Shown here: piece after piece, positions 16,483 through 24,456 of the stretch
Numbering within the stretch: position 1 is the stretch's first letter
Layout: each line of letters begins with the position of its first letter
Assembly (NCBI GenBank): GCA_937960785.1
Contig: CALGOZ010000046.1
Coordinates: 1-28,611 of the forward strand
Length of the DNA: 28,611 bases
Reading direction: 5' to 3'
From: an uncultured Pseudogracilibacillus sp.
Lineage (GTDB): Bacteria > Bacillota > Bacilli > Bacillales > Amphibacillaceae
Notes under the pieces: model-generated
The model's input: only the letters and a program-made list of their open reading frames with translations
The model's database searches: none
What the model was told of the DNA's origin: nothing
Translations under genes and position numbers: made by a program

Positions 16483-16554
16483 CTATAGTTTTAACTTATT
16501 TGAATCCCTTATTTACAAATAACACTGTGTCTAAGAGCAGTGAAAGATAGAATC

Positions 16555-16583
16555 AAGACAATTCGGTTAAAATAAGGTAAAAT
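16555..16583 (+). promoter_or_regulatory. Sigma-A promoter of the wal operon
   Basis: AAGACA (16555-16560), 17 bases, TAAAAT (16578-16583), about 65 bp before walR. The -10 and spacing are good; the -35 matches four of six. Confidence 0.5.
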
Positions 16584-16648
16584 GAGATGATAAGCATAGG
16601 TATTATGAGTGAGAATTATCGAATTTAAATGAAAGGGTTTTGTAAAAA

Positions 16649-17353
16649 ATGGGTATGAAAATTCTCGTCGTCGAAGATGAAAAACCGATAGCAGATATTT
16701 TGAAATTTAATTTGGAAAAGGAAGGCTATGAAGTTATTTGTGTACATGATGGCAATGAAGCGATTGAAATAGCGGAGGAAGAAGAACCAGATTTAATTTT
16801 ACTCGATTTAATGTTACCCGGTAAAGATGGCTACGAAGTCTTACGCGAAATTCGCAAAACACAGACGATGCCGATTATTATGGTTACAGCGAAAGATTCA
16901 GAAATTGATAAAGTTTTAGGTTTAGAGCTTGGAGCCGATGATTATGTGACGAAACCGTTCAGTAATCGGGAGTTATTAGCGCGTGTGAAAGCAAACTTAC
17001 GTAGACAACAACAAGTAATTGATGATTCGGTCCAAACGAAAAAAGATCTTCATATCGGTAAGTTTACGATCCATCCGGACAAATATAGCGTATCTAAAAA
17101 TGGTGAGCATATCGATCTTACCCATCGTGAGTTTGAGTTATTCTACTATTTAGCCCGTCATCTTGGTCAAGTGATGACGCGCGAACATTTATTAGAGACG
17201 GTTTGGGGTTATGATTATTTTGGCGATGTACGAACTGTCGATGTAACTGTACGGCGCTTACGAGAAAAAATTGAAGATAATCCGTCCGAACCGATGTGGA
17301 TTGTAACACGAAGAGGAGTCGGCTATTATTTACACAATCCTGATGAGGAGTAA
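16649..17353 (+). CDS. walR: Cell-wall response regulator WalR (YycF)
   Basis: DNA-binding partner of WalK, controlling autolysins and cell-wall remodelling; essential in most relatives. The 234 residues begin MKILVVEDEKPIAD. The receiver domain has acidic residues near 10-11, phospho-acceptor D53 in LLDLMLPG and Lys in VTKPFSNRE. An OmpR/PhoB winged-helix domain follows, with VWGYDYFGDVRTVDVTVRRL as recognition region and RRGVGYYL at the end. ATG at 16649 has AAAGGG upstream. walK follows after seven bases. It is the head of the walRKHIJ run. Confidence 0.98.
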   Translation: MGMKILVVEDEKPIADILKFNLEKEGYEVICVHDGNEAIEIAEEEEPDLILLDLMLPGKDGYEVLREIRKTQTMPIIMVTAKDSEIDKVLGLELGADDYVTKPFSNRELLARVKANLRRQQQVIDDSVQTKKDLHIGKFTIHPDKYSVSKNGEHIDLTHREFELFYYLARHLGQVMTREHLLETVWGYDYFGDVRTVDVTVRRLREKIEDNPSEPMWIVTRRGVGYYLHNPDEE

Positions 17354-17359
17354 GCTTAC

Positions 17360-19204
17360 ATGAAGAAGGTCGGATTTTTCCGTTCAATTCAATTGAAGTT
17401 TATTTTAATTTATATATTATTAATTATCCTAGCCGTTCAAGTAATTGGATCGTACGTTGCAAGAGAGTTAGAAGTTGAACTATTAAATAACCATAAAGAA
17501 TCGGTTCACGATCGAATAGGTTTGTTGAAGTATAACGTAGAACAGGCATTTAATAGAGAACGAACAAATGATGAAGACGAACCGACATTACAGGAAGACG
17601 TTCAAAACAGTCTCGTCGATGTCGATTCAAGCTCCTTAAATATCCAAGTAATTAATGACCAAGGGCGGGTACTCGGAACGAATGACTACTCGAACCAAAA
17701 TATCGTCGGTAAAAAAATATCCGATGGCATCGTACAACGAGTGATTAAAATAGGCAGCCCCTTGGATAATACAGTGTTAAATCATGAAACTGGTGAAAGA
17801 GTATTCGTTCGGGTTGAACCGATTGTCTCTAGCTCCCGGGATGATCAAGTACTAGGTGTTATTTATTTAGAATCTTCCCTTGAAGGAGTATACGGTCAAT
17901 TATCAAAAATGAATGAGATCTTTTTCAAAGGTTCAATTATTGCAATGGTCGTATCTATTTTACTCGGAGTGCTTGTTGCTAGAGCAATTACAAAGCCGAT
18001 TGTCGAAATGCGTAAACAAGCACAAACGATGGCGCGGGGAGATTTCTCGCAAAAAGTTAAAGTTTACGGGCAAGACGAAATTAGTCAGTTAGCCATTACA
18101 TTTAACCATTTAAATGATCGTTTAAAACACTCGATTGCAGCAACAGAAAAAGAGCAACGGAAACTAAGTTCTGTCGTTGAAAATATGTCGGAAGGTGTAA
18201 TCGCAACAAATAGTAAAGGACAAATTACACTCGTAAATGAAGCGGCGGGACGTTTATTCAATCGCAATCCAAATAGTTTAATAAATCGTAATTTAATCGA
18301 ATTACTACAATTAGAAGAAAAAGTTGAAAATATCGATGAACTACAACAGGATGGTTCAATTATTTTAGATTTCAGTGACGAACAATCCATTTTTTATGTC
18401 CGAGCTAATTTTACCGCTATTTATGATGAACATCGAGACGATATTAGCGGTTTTATTACAGTACTGAGCGATGTAACCGAGGATGAAAAAATCGAACAAG
18501 AACGACGAGATTTTGTATCGAATGTTTCCCACGAATTACGCACACCTTTAACTACGTTAAACAGTTATACAGAGACGTTAATCGAAGGTGCATGGAAAGA
18601 CGAAGAACTCGCACCGAAGTTTTTACGTGTTATTCAGGAAGAGACGGGTAGAATGATTCGTATGGTAAATAGTCTATTACAACTTTCCCGTGTAGATAGT
18701 AAAGAATTACAATTAAATCGTGAAACAGTCGATTTTACGACGTTATTTCACGACGTTATCGATCGGTTTGAAATGAACTTAAAAGAAGAACAACAAATTG
18801 TATTTGACCGAAAAATAGCAGACGAGTCCTATTACGTGTGGGCTGATCGTGATCGATTAACTCAAGTCTTAGACAATATTATTTCAAACGCGATTAAATA
18901 TTCACCAAATGGTGGAACGATTACGTTTAAACTTAAAAAGCGGTATCGTCAAATCGTCATTAGTGTAAAGGACGAGGGAATCGGAATTGAATACGAACAA
19001 CTTGACAAAATCTTCGACCGATTTTATCGAGTCGATAAAGCTCGCACACGAGAGCTAGGTGGTACAGGCTTAGGTTTAGCAATTACTCGCGAACTTGTCG
19101 AAGCTCACTACGGACAAATTTGGGCGAATAGTAAAGAGGGTGAAGGTACGACGATTTACTTCACATTACCGCTAATGAATGAGATGCGGAGGCAGTCAGG
19201 ATGA
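17360..19204 (+). CDS. walK: Cell-wall sensor histidine kinase WalK (YycG)
   Basis: Membrane kinase that phosphorylates WalR in response to cell-wall state. The 614 residues comprise TM1 (about 12-31), an extracellular PAS-like domain (about 32-182), TM2 (about 190-208), HAMP (ITKPIVEMRKQA onward), and a cytoplasmic PAS domain (about 266-375). The kinase core has the H-box VSNVSHELRTPLTT with His391, the same number as in B. subtilis. The N-box is DNIISNAIKYSPNGG, the G1 box is DEGIGI and the G2 box is GGTGLGLAI. All catalytic motifs are intact. The gene ends in an ATGA overlap with walH. Confidence 0.98.
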   Translation: MKKVGFFRSIQLKFILIYILLIILAVQVIGSYVARELEVELLNNHKESVHDRIGLLKYNVEQAFNRERTNDEDEPTLQEDVQNSLVDVDSSSLNIQVINDQGRVLGTNDYSNQNIVGKKISDGIVQRVIKIGSPLDNTVLNHETGERVFVRVEPIVSSSRDDQVLGVIYLESSLEGVYGQLSKMNEIFFKGSIIAMVVSILLGVLVARAITKPIVEMRKQAQTMARGDFSQKVKVYGQDEISQLAITFNHLNDRLKHSIAATEKEQRKLSSVVENMSEGVIATNSKGQITLVNEAAGRLFNRNPNSLINRNLIELLQLEEKVENIDELQQDGSIILDFSDEQSIFYVRANFTAIYDEHRDDISGFITVLSDVTEDEKIEQERRDFVSNVSHELRTPLTTLNSYTETLIEGAWKDEELAPKFLRVIQEETGRMIRMVNSLLQLSRVDSKELQLNRETVDFTTLFHDVIDRFEMNLKEEQQIVFDRKIADESYYVWADRDRLTQVLDNIISNAIKYSPNGGTITFKLKKRYRQIVISVKDEGIGIEYEQLDKIFDRFYRVDKARTRELGGTGLGLAITRELVEAHYGQIWANSKEGEGTTIYFTLPLMNEMRRQSG

Positions 19205-20508
19205 ACCGAGAAACGATCAAATCCTTTATCCTAGCAGTACTAGTTGGTTTAAGCTTTTTATTATCTTACATTTTATGGAGTTATCAGCCGAAGTATGAAA
19301 TGTTCTATGATTCGAGTTATATAAATGAAGTTGATGTCGGCGGAAAAGAACGGAAAAAAAATGATTTAATTAAACCAGCTCATGTTATTTTTCATCGTAG
19401 TACCAATCAAATAGTAGGATTTAAGCAACCGAGCGACGAATATATTTTCTATAAAGAATTATCCTCATGGAGTTTAACGGATTTTTCCTTATTGGAGTTT
19501 AATGGAGAAACAAAAGAGCCTGTAGAGCAACAATATATTGAAGTTATTTTCCCAAGTGATTTTCCGATTCAACTGCTTACGAATATTTTCTCAGTACAAG
19601 AGTTAAATATTGAACTGCCAAATTGGACTTTCGACCGTTTTTATATTATCCCACAAGAAAATGCAGAGTTGACGGTACAAATTTATGCAAAAGAGCGGGC
19701 GGAATTGATCGAAGCGAGTATTGAAAAGTCAGGAGCATTTCAATATATCGACCGCTTCGATGAATCGCATCCACATCTACAACCTTACTTGGCCGTTCCT
19801 TTTGGAAAAAAGCAATTTTATATTCCAGAGTCGGTAGAAGAGATGGAGAAGAAGACGTTAGTGGCAAATCAGTTGGACCCGGAGTTGTTTATTAACGTCT
19901 TATTCAGTAATCCATCGTTAGTAAAACCGAGCCAGCGCGAATTGTTCTTTACTGATGGTCAGCGTGGAATGCGACTTTTCCAAGAGGGAAGGTATTTAGA
20001 ATTTATCCAACCAATCGAAACCAATGAGCAAAATTTAGATCCAGTGGAATTAATCGATAAAAGTATCGACCACATTAATGAGCATAAAGGTTGGATTAAT
20101 GAATATCATTTTGAAGCGGTTGATGCCTTGAAAGGAGAAGTAGAATACCGCCTTCATTACGATGGAGTCCCAGTCTACGATTTCAATAATTTATCGACAA
20201 TCCTCCAAATTTGGCGCGAACAAGAGCTATATCAATACCATCGTTCGTTATTACAAATTGGACATTTACTAAATTCAAGTGACGTAGAATTACCATCAGG
20301 CGAGGAAGTAATACGTTCTTTAGAAATGAATGAAGACTACAATGTCGATCATATTAAGGACATCCGACTCGGCTATTATTTAAAATATATTGATAAAGTA
20401 CACAGTTTAACATTGGAACCGACCTGGTTTATGCACTATGAAGACCATTGGCTTCGCATTCCATTTGTAAAAAATGAAACGGACTATGAAGGAATAAGAG
20501 GCGATTAA
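19201..20508 (+). CDS. walH: WalK modulator WalH (YycH)
   Basis: An accessory membrane protein that, with WalI, contacts WalK and adjusts its activity. The 435 residues have one N-terminal anchor (ILAVLVGLSFLLSYILW, about 11-27) and a large extracellular part. The WSYQPKYEMF just after the helix is a family hallmark. It overlaps walK by four bases (ATGA), and walI starts one base after its stop, so translation is coupled through the set. Confidence 0.95.
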   Translation: MNRETIKSFILAVLVGLSFLLSYILWSYQPKYEMFYDSSYINEVDVGGKERKKNDLIKPAHVIFHRSTNQIVGFKQPSDEYIFYKELSSWSLTDFSLLEFNGETKEPVEQQYIEVIFPSDFPIQLLTNIFSVQELNIELPNWTFDRFYIIPQENAELTVQIYAKERAELIEASIEKSGAFQYIDRFDESHPHLQPYLAVPFGKKQFYIPESVEEMEKKTLVANQLDPELFINVLFSNPSLVKPSQRELFFTDGQRGMRLFQEGRYLEFIQPIETNEQNLDPVELIDKSIDHINEHKGWINEYHFEAVDALKGEVEYRLHYDGVPVYDFNNLSTILQIWREQELYQYHRSLLQIGHLLNSSDVELPSGEEVIRSLEMNEDYNVDHIKDIRLGYYLKYIDKVHSLTLEPTWFMHYEDHWLRIPFVKNETDYEGIRGD

Positions 20509-20509
20509 C

Positions 20510-21424
20510 ATGCAATGGGGCCAAATTAAAACATTACTAATTGCAAGTTTCCTCATACTGAACATTTATTTATTCATTCAGTTTATGGAAAAGAAAGAAG
20601 AAGCAGATATCGGTATATTAGAACAACATACCTCCTCTATTGAAGAACAACTTCGCGATGATGGGATTACGTATGGGGAATTACCGGACGAAGAATATGA
20701 AGAAACGTTTATTTCCGTTGAACAATATGAATTTACTGAAGAAGAATTGAAAAAGGAAAGAAAAACAAAAGACCAAAGTTCGACGATAATCCAACAATAT
20801 TTGATTGTCTCAAAGTTAGATGAACGATTAACCATAAGCGAAAAAGTAACTGAAGAGCAATTAATGAATGCTTTTTCGCAACTCGTCTATTATTCCGATG
20901 AATATACGTTTTGGAATTGGAACAAAGATTATAATGTGTTAATGTTTTTCCAAAGTAAATTCGACCGACCAGTTTATTACAACCAAAATGGCCTTGCACT
21001 ACTTTTTCTTAATGATAAAAATGAAGTAGAGTTTTATACGCAAACGATGCTCGGCGAGACGGAAACATTGGCAGAAAAGCGAAAATTAATGAAGCCAATG
21101 GAAGCTATCGAAACGTTATATCGTGCTAATGAACTTCCTTTCGACAGCCATATCGACCATGTAAATATCGGTTTTCATACGCGCGTACCTTTCGAAACAG
21201 ATATACAAGTATTTGCACCAATTTGGAAGGTACAAGTAAACAAGGATAGAAATTATTTTGTTAACGCAATTGAAGGATTTATATTTTCAACGGATGAGAA
21301 GGAATTTTTACAAGAAGTAATTGCAGATTTGGCAGATCAAATAAGAGTTCAACGTCATAAAGATGATACATTAGAAGAAATATATGAATTCTTAACGAAT
21401 AGAATGGATGAAGAAGATAACTGA
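20510..21424 (+). CDS. walI: WalK modulator WalI (YycI)
   Basis: The second WalK-modulating membrane protein. The 304 residues begin MQWGQIKTLLIASFLILNIY, a single anchor helix, followed by an acidic extracellular domain. The family's W-rich middle (YTFWNWNKDYNVLMFFQ) and the conserved IEGFIFS near the end are present. It starts one base after walH ends. Confidence 0.95.
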   Translation: MQWGQIKTLLIASFLILNIYLFIQFMEKKEEADIGILEQHTSSIEEQLRDDGITYGELPDEEYEETFISVEQYEFTEEELKKERKTKDQSSTIIQQYLIVSKLDERLTISEKVTEEQLMNAFSQLVYYSDEYTFWNWNKDYNVLMFFQSKFDRPVYYNQNGLALLFLNDKNEVEFYTQTMLGETETLAEKRKLMKPMEAIETLYRANELPFDSHIDHVNIGFHTRVPFETDIQVFAPIWKVQVNKDRNYFVNAIEGFIFSTDEKEFLQEVIADLADQIRVQRHKDDTLEEIYEFLTNRMDEEDN

Positions 21425-21437
21425 GGTGAACATGAAG

Positions 21438-22223
21438 ATGAAGTTACGCTTTAGCGTACTAGCTTCCGGTAGTACAGGAAATGCCTTTTATATAGAACAT
21501 GGGGATACGAAATTACTTGTGGACGCTGGATTAAGTGGTAAAAAACTCGATGAACTATTTTCTCAAGTTAATACAGATCCAGCCGAATTAGATGGGATAT
21601 TAGTAACCCATGAACATAGTGATCATATTAAAGGTCTAGGTGTAATAGCGCGAAAGTATGACCTACCAATCTATGCAAACGAAAAGACATGGCAAGCGAT
21701 GGAACACCAAATTGGAAAAATTAAAACCGAACAAAAATTCCACTTTGCTGCGAATAGTGTGAGATCTTTTGGTACTATTGAAGTTGAGTCTTTTTCTGTA
21801 TCTCATGATGCGGCAGATCCGATGTTTTTTAACTTTCGAGCTAATGGAAAAAAAATTACCCTAATCACTGACCTAGGCTACGTATCTGAAAAAATCAAAC
21901 GAACGATTGAAGGGGCAAATGCATATGTTTTTGAAGCAAACCATGATGTAAGCATGTTACAAATGAGTTCGTATCCTTGGAATGTGAAGCGTCGTATTTT
22001 AAGCGACTATGGTCATGTTTCCAATGAAGACTGTGGACTTGCCTTAAGCGATGTAATCACGAATGAAACGAAGCGAATTTATTTGGCTCATTTAAGTAAA
22101 GAAAATAATATGAAGGAATTAGCGAATATGTCTGTCAATCAAGTGTTACGGGAGCGTGGAATTGATATTCCCCTTTATGATACCGATCCAGAACAAGCAA
22201 CTCCGCTTTATGAAGTAAGTTAA
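21438..22223 (+). CDS. walJ: Metallo-beta-lactamase fold hydrolase WalJ (YycJ)
   Basis: A cytoplasmic protein of the metallo-beta-lactamase superfamily found in the wal operon and linked to DNA-damage tolerance and coordination of cell division; its exact substrate is unclear. The 261 residues begin MKLRFSVLASGSTGNAFYIE. They show the metal-binding motif VTHEHSDHIKG (about 65-75), SHDAADP, a second-half EANHD, and the final LAHLSKENN. The ATG at 21438 has GAGGTGA at eight bases; an in-frame ATG at 21432 is too close to that site. Confidence 0.95.
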   Translation: MKLRFSVLASGSTGNAFYIEHGDTKLLVDAGLSGKKLDELFSQVNTDPAELDGILVTHEHSDHIKGLGVIARKYDLPIYANEKTWQAMEHQIGKIKTEQKFHFAANSVRSFGTIEVESFSVSHDAADPMFFNFRANGKKITLITDLGYVSEKIKRTIEGANAYVFEANHDVSMLQMSSYPWNVKRRILSDYGHVSNEDCGLALSDVITNETKRIYLAHLSKENNMKELANMSVNQVLRERGIDIPLYDTDPEQATPLYEVS

Positions 22224-22276
22224 TCGAAATCGTAACAAAATATTAAGCATTGTTTAAAAGTTTCGTGAATCGTACA

Positions 22277-22285
22277 TGTTATAAT
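22277..22285 (+). promoter_or_regulatory. Extended -10 promoter of htrC
   Basis: TG-T-TATAAT (hexamer 22280-22285) is a perfect -10 with the TGN extension and lies about 48 bp before the start codon. The -35 region is poor. It suggests that htrC can be transcribed apart from the wal operon. Confidence 0.55.
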
Positions 22286-22332
22286 AAGTTCAGAAATTCA
22301 ACAACTTTCGGAGGAAATGGAGTTGATCTAAA

Positions 22333-23556
22333 ATGGGATACTATTCAAACAATGAGCCCCCAACAGGACAGCCGGAAAAGAAGAAAAGCGGTTGGATACT
22401 ACCGATTGTCATTGCCCTTACCGTAGGGATATTGTTATTGCTAGTAATATATCCGAATTTAAGCGGGCAAAATATCGTACTTGACGATGAAAAGGAAAAC
22501 GATAATTCATCAAAAACAGAAGAAGTAGTGGAAGAAGAAAAGGAACGATCTGAATCAGTCCGTGTAGATGTATCTACACAAATAACAGATATCGTTGAAG
22601 AAGTGTCACCGGCTGTTGTCGGTGTAACGAATTTACAAATGCGTTCAGATTTTTGGCAACAAGGAGCTGAAACAAGCGAAGCCGGAACCGGTTCCGGAGT
22701 TATTTATAAAAAAGATGATCAGTATGCATATATTGTGACGAATCAACACGTCGTCACTCAAGCAGATGCGGTGGAAATCGTGTTAAGTGATGAAACCAAC
22801 TTAGAAGCAGAAATTCTTGGTACAGACCTATTTACTGACTTAGCTGTCTTACGAGTAGCAGCGGATAAAGTCGGTGATCCAATAGAATTAGGCTCTTCCG
22901 AAACATTAAAAGTTGGAGAACCAGTCATTGCAATCGGTAATCCTTTAGGCCATATGTTTGCCGGTTCAGTAACTCAAGGGATTATAAGTGGAAAGCAAAG
23001 AACCATTCCTTTAGATTTTAACAACGATGGTCGTCCAGATTGGCAAGCAGAAGTAATCCAAACAGATGCAGCAATTAATCCAGGTAATAGCGGAGGTGCC
23101 TTAATTAATATAGAAGGGAAATTAATCGGTATTAACTCGATGAAAATAAACCAACAACTCGCTCAAGGAATCGGCTTTGCTATACCTATCGATACCGCTA
23201 AACCAATTATCGAACAACTAGAAACGACTGGCCAAGTAACCCGGCCATTTATGGGAGTAGAAATATACTCTTTAGAAGAAGTACCAAAAGCTGAGTGGAA
23301 ACGAACGTTGAAACTTCCCGATTCCGTTGAAGGTGGTGTTTATATTTGGAGTGTAGAGCCGTTGTCACCAGCAGAAGAAGGTGGTTTAAAACGTCTTGAC
23401 GTAATTACAGAGTTCGACGGAAGGGAAATTTCCAATATTTTAGAGTTACGAAAAATTTTATACGAAGAAAAAGAAGTTGGCGATGATGTCGATGTTGTTT
23501 ATTACCGAAATGGAAAGCGTCACGAAACAACTCTTACATTGACAGAACAAAAATAA
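22333..23556 (+). CDS. htrC: HtrA-like serine protease (S1C) with PDZ domain
   Basis: A membrane-anchored protease/chaperone of the extracellular face, handling misfolded exported proteins. The 407 residues have a short cytoplasmic start, one helix (about 21-40), an acidic linker, and a trypsin-like domain. The catalytic triad is His139 (TNQHVV), Asp169 (FTDLAVL) and Ser253 (NPGNSGGAL). The C-terminal PDZ domain spans about 300-400 (GVYIWSVEPLSPAEEGGLKR). All three catalytic residues are present. Its place after walJ matches B. subtilis htrC (yyxA). Confidence 0.95.
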   Translation: MGYYSNNEPPTGQPEKKKSGWILPIVIALTVGILLLLVIYPNLSGQNIVLDDEKENDNSSKTEEVVEEEKERSESVRVDVSTQITDIVEEVSPAVVGVTNLQMRSDFWQQGAETSEAGTGSGVIYKKDDQYAYIVTNQHVVTQADAVEIVLSDETNLEAEILGTDLFTDLAVLRVAADKVGDPIELGSSETLKVGEPVIAIGNPLGHMFAGSVTQGIISGKQRTIPLDFNNDGRPDWQAEVIQTDAAINPGNSGGALINIEGKLIGINSMKINQQLAQGIGFAIPIDTAKPIIEQLETTGQVTRPFMGVEIYSLEEVPKAEWKRTLKLPDSVEGGVYIWSVEPLSPAEEGGLKRLDVITEFDGREISNILELRKILYEEKEVGDDVDVVYYRNGKRHETTLTLTEQK

Positions 23557-23568
23557 CGTATAAGCAAT

Positions 23569-23622
23569 ATTCTGGAATAAAATGGGGGATATTTTACCCT
23601 TCATTTTCGTTCCAGAATTTTT
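23569..23622 (+). terminator. Long terminator hairpin after htrC
   Basis: ATTCTGGAA (23569-23577) pairs with TTCCAGAAT (23610-23618). Inside, AAAATGGGGG pairs with CCCTTCATTTT with two G-U pairs, giving about 19 bp in two blocks, then a short T-run. It lies just before the CWC gene. Confidence 0.75.
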
Positions 23623-23641
23623 ACTATTAGGGGGAAATACC

Positions 23642-23827
23642 TTGATACAGGAAAAACTATGTCCAATTTGTGCTAAAAACAATGACTGTAAAATCAATAA
23701 ATCTAACGAAGCGTGTTGGTGTACAACTTATGCATTTCCCGATCGTTTAAACAATAAACTTGAAAGCCTACCAACTAATTGTATTTGTGAAACTTGTGCT
23801 CAAAAACTGGGGGCAAAAAGGAAGTAG
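23642..23827 (+). CDS. Cysteine-rich CWC family protein
   Basis: A 61-residue protein with eight cysteines arranged C7-x2-C10, C16, C25-W-C27, C47-x-C49-x2-C52. This is the pattern of the cysteine-rich CWC family, presumed metal-binding and of unknown function. I chose the TTG start at 23642 because AGGGGGA lies six bases upstream; upstream in-frame starts overlap the htrC terminator. It follows htrC after a hairpin, so its expression depends on read-through or an unseen promoter. In B. subtilis the next gene here would be rlmH, which is absent from the window. Confidence 0.8.
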   Translation: MIQEKLCPICAKNNDCKINKSNEACWCTTYAFPDRLNNKLESLPTNCICETCAQKLGAKRK

Positions 23828-23981
23828 TTATCCACAATAATTGGGAATTGTTCACAAATTGTGAGTATGTGAATGTATAAATCAATCTATTTTCACTATA
23901 TAGAAATAAAAATAACAAAAATACAACATATATGATGTGAAATGTGAGCATGTGGATAAAATAGTGGATAACTTGTACACA
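23828..23981. promoter_or_regulatory. DnaA-box cluster
   Basis: TTATCCACA at 23828-23836 and its reverse complement TGTGGATAA at 23951-23959 are perfect DnaA boxes. AGTGGATAA at 23963-23971 differs by one base. TTGTTCACA (23848-23856) and TTGTACACA (23973-23981) differ by two. The sequence between them is very A/T-rich. No dnaA or dnaN is present, so this is not obviously oriC. Confidence 0.65.
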
Positions 23982-24228
23982 AAACTATTAACAAGCTAAA
24001 TATCCTATGATTACAAAGGTTCGATTATAAAAATGCTTTATAGTAAAGCTGAGTTCGATTGCGCATATTCAATTTTGTATATGACAGTTTATAACGTTCA
24101 TAAAGTATTACAGCCTTATTTAGATCACTTTCCTGCAACTTATCGAAAATAGCTTAGTTTTGAAGGATTATGCTCGACGTTGTTTGGGGTTATTATTCAA
24201 AAATTTATATAGATTTTTATGAAAAGCT

Positions 24229-24262
24229 AGGACTGAATCTCTCAACTAAAGAGTTCAGTCCT
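24229..24262. terminator. Orphan terminator-like hairpin
   Basis: AGGACTGAATCTCT (24229-24242) pairs with AGAGTTCAGTCCT (24250-24262) with a single bulged T and a 7-base loop, followed by a T-rich but interrupted tail. No gene ends just before it on either strand. Confidence 0.55.
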
Positions 24263-24318
24263 TCTTTAACTTTATTCCCAAACGTTACTGTTCCTACATA
24301 TAAATAAGTAAACGCTTG

Positions 24319-24348
24319 TTGACATTTATTGTTCATTTGTTGTATAGT
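24319..24348 (+). promoter_or_regulatory. Sigma-A promoter of the HMG-CoA lyase gene
   Basis: TTGACA (24319-24324), 18 bases, TATAGT (24343-24348), with TG just before the -10. The start point would fall at about 24355, inside the palindrome described next. Confidence 0.65.
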
Positions 24349-24350
24349 TT

Positions 24351-24367
24351 ATTCAACAAGGTTGAAT
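24351..24367. promoter_or_regulatory. Palindromic operator at the lyase promoter
   Basis: ATTCAAC-AAG-GTTGAAT is a perfect inverted repeat with 7-bp arms lying on the expected transcription start. This is the usual position of a repressor site; the regulator is unknown. Confidence 0.5.
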
Positions 24368-24456
24368 GATAGGAAACTGAAAAGTCAATTTAAAGAAAAC
24401 TATTATAGTTTAAATGGAAGCGTTTTTTTACAAGCTATTAAAGGAGGGAAACATTC

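Larger units (their letters stand above)
23828..24318. other. Non-coding region with DnaA-box cluster and orphan hairpin
   Basis: No convincing gene. The first 155 bp hold a DnaA-box cluster, listed separately. A 39-codon frame at 24033-24152 has no ribosome binding site and no recognisable similarity. A terminator-like hairpin lies at 24229-24262 with no gene before it. Confidence 0.6.

Noticed and set aside
23828..23981. Chromosomal oriC
   Set aside because: dnaA and dnaN are not adjacent and the number of perfect boxes is small; better described as a DnaA-box cluster.
24033..24152. 39-codon ATG frame
   Set aside because: No ribosome binding site and no similarity that I recognise.
24412..24430. 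cre-like sequence around TGGAAGCGTTTTTT before the lyase gene
   Set aside because: At least three mismatches to the cre consensus, including the conserved end bases.
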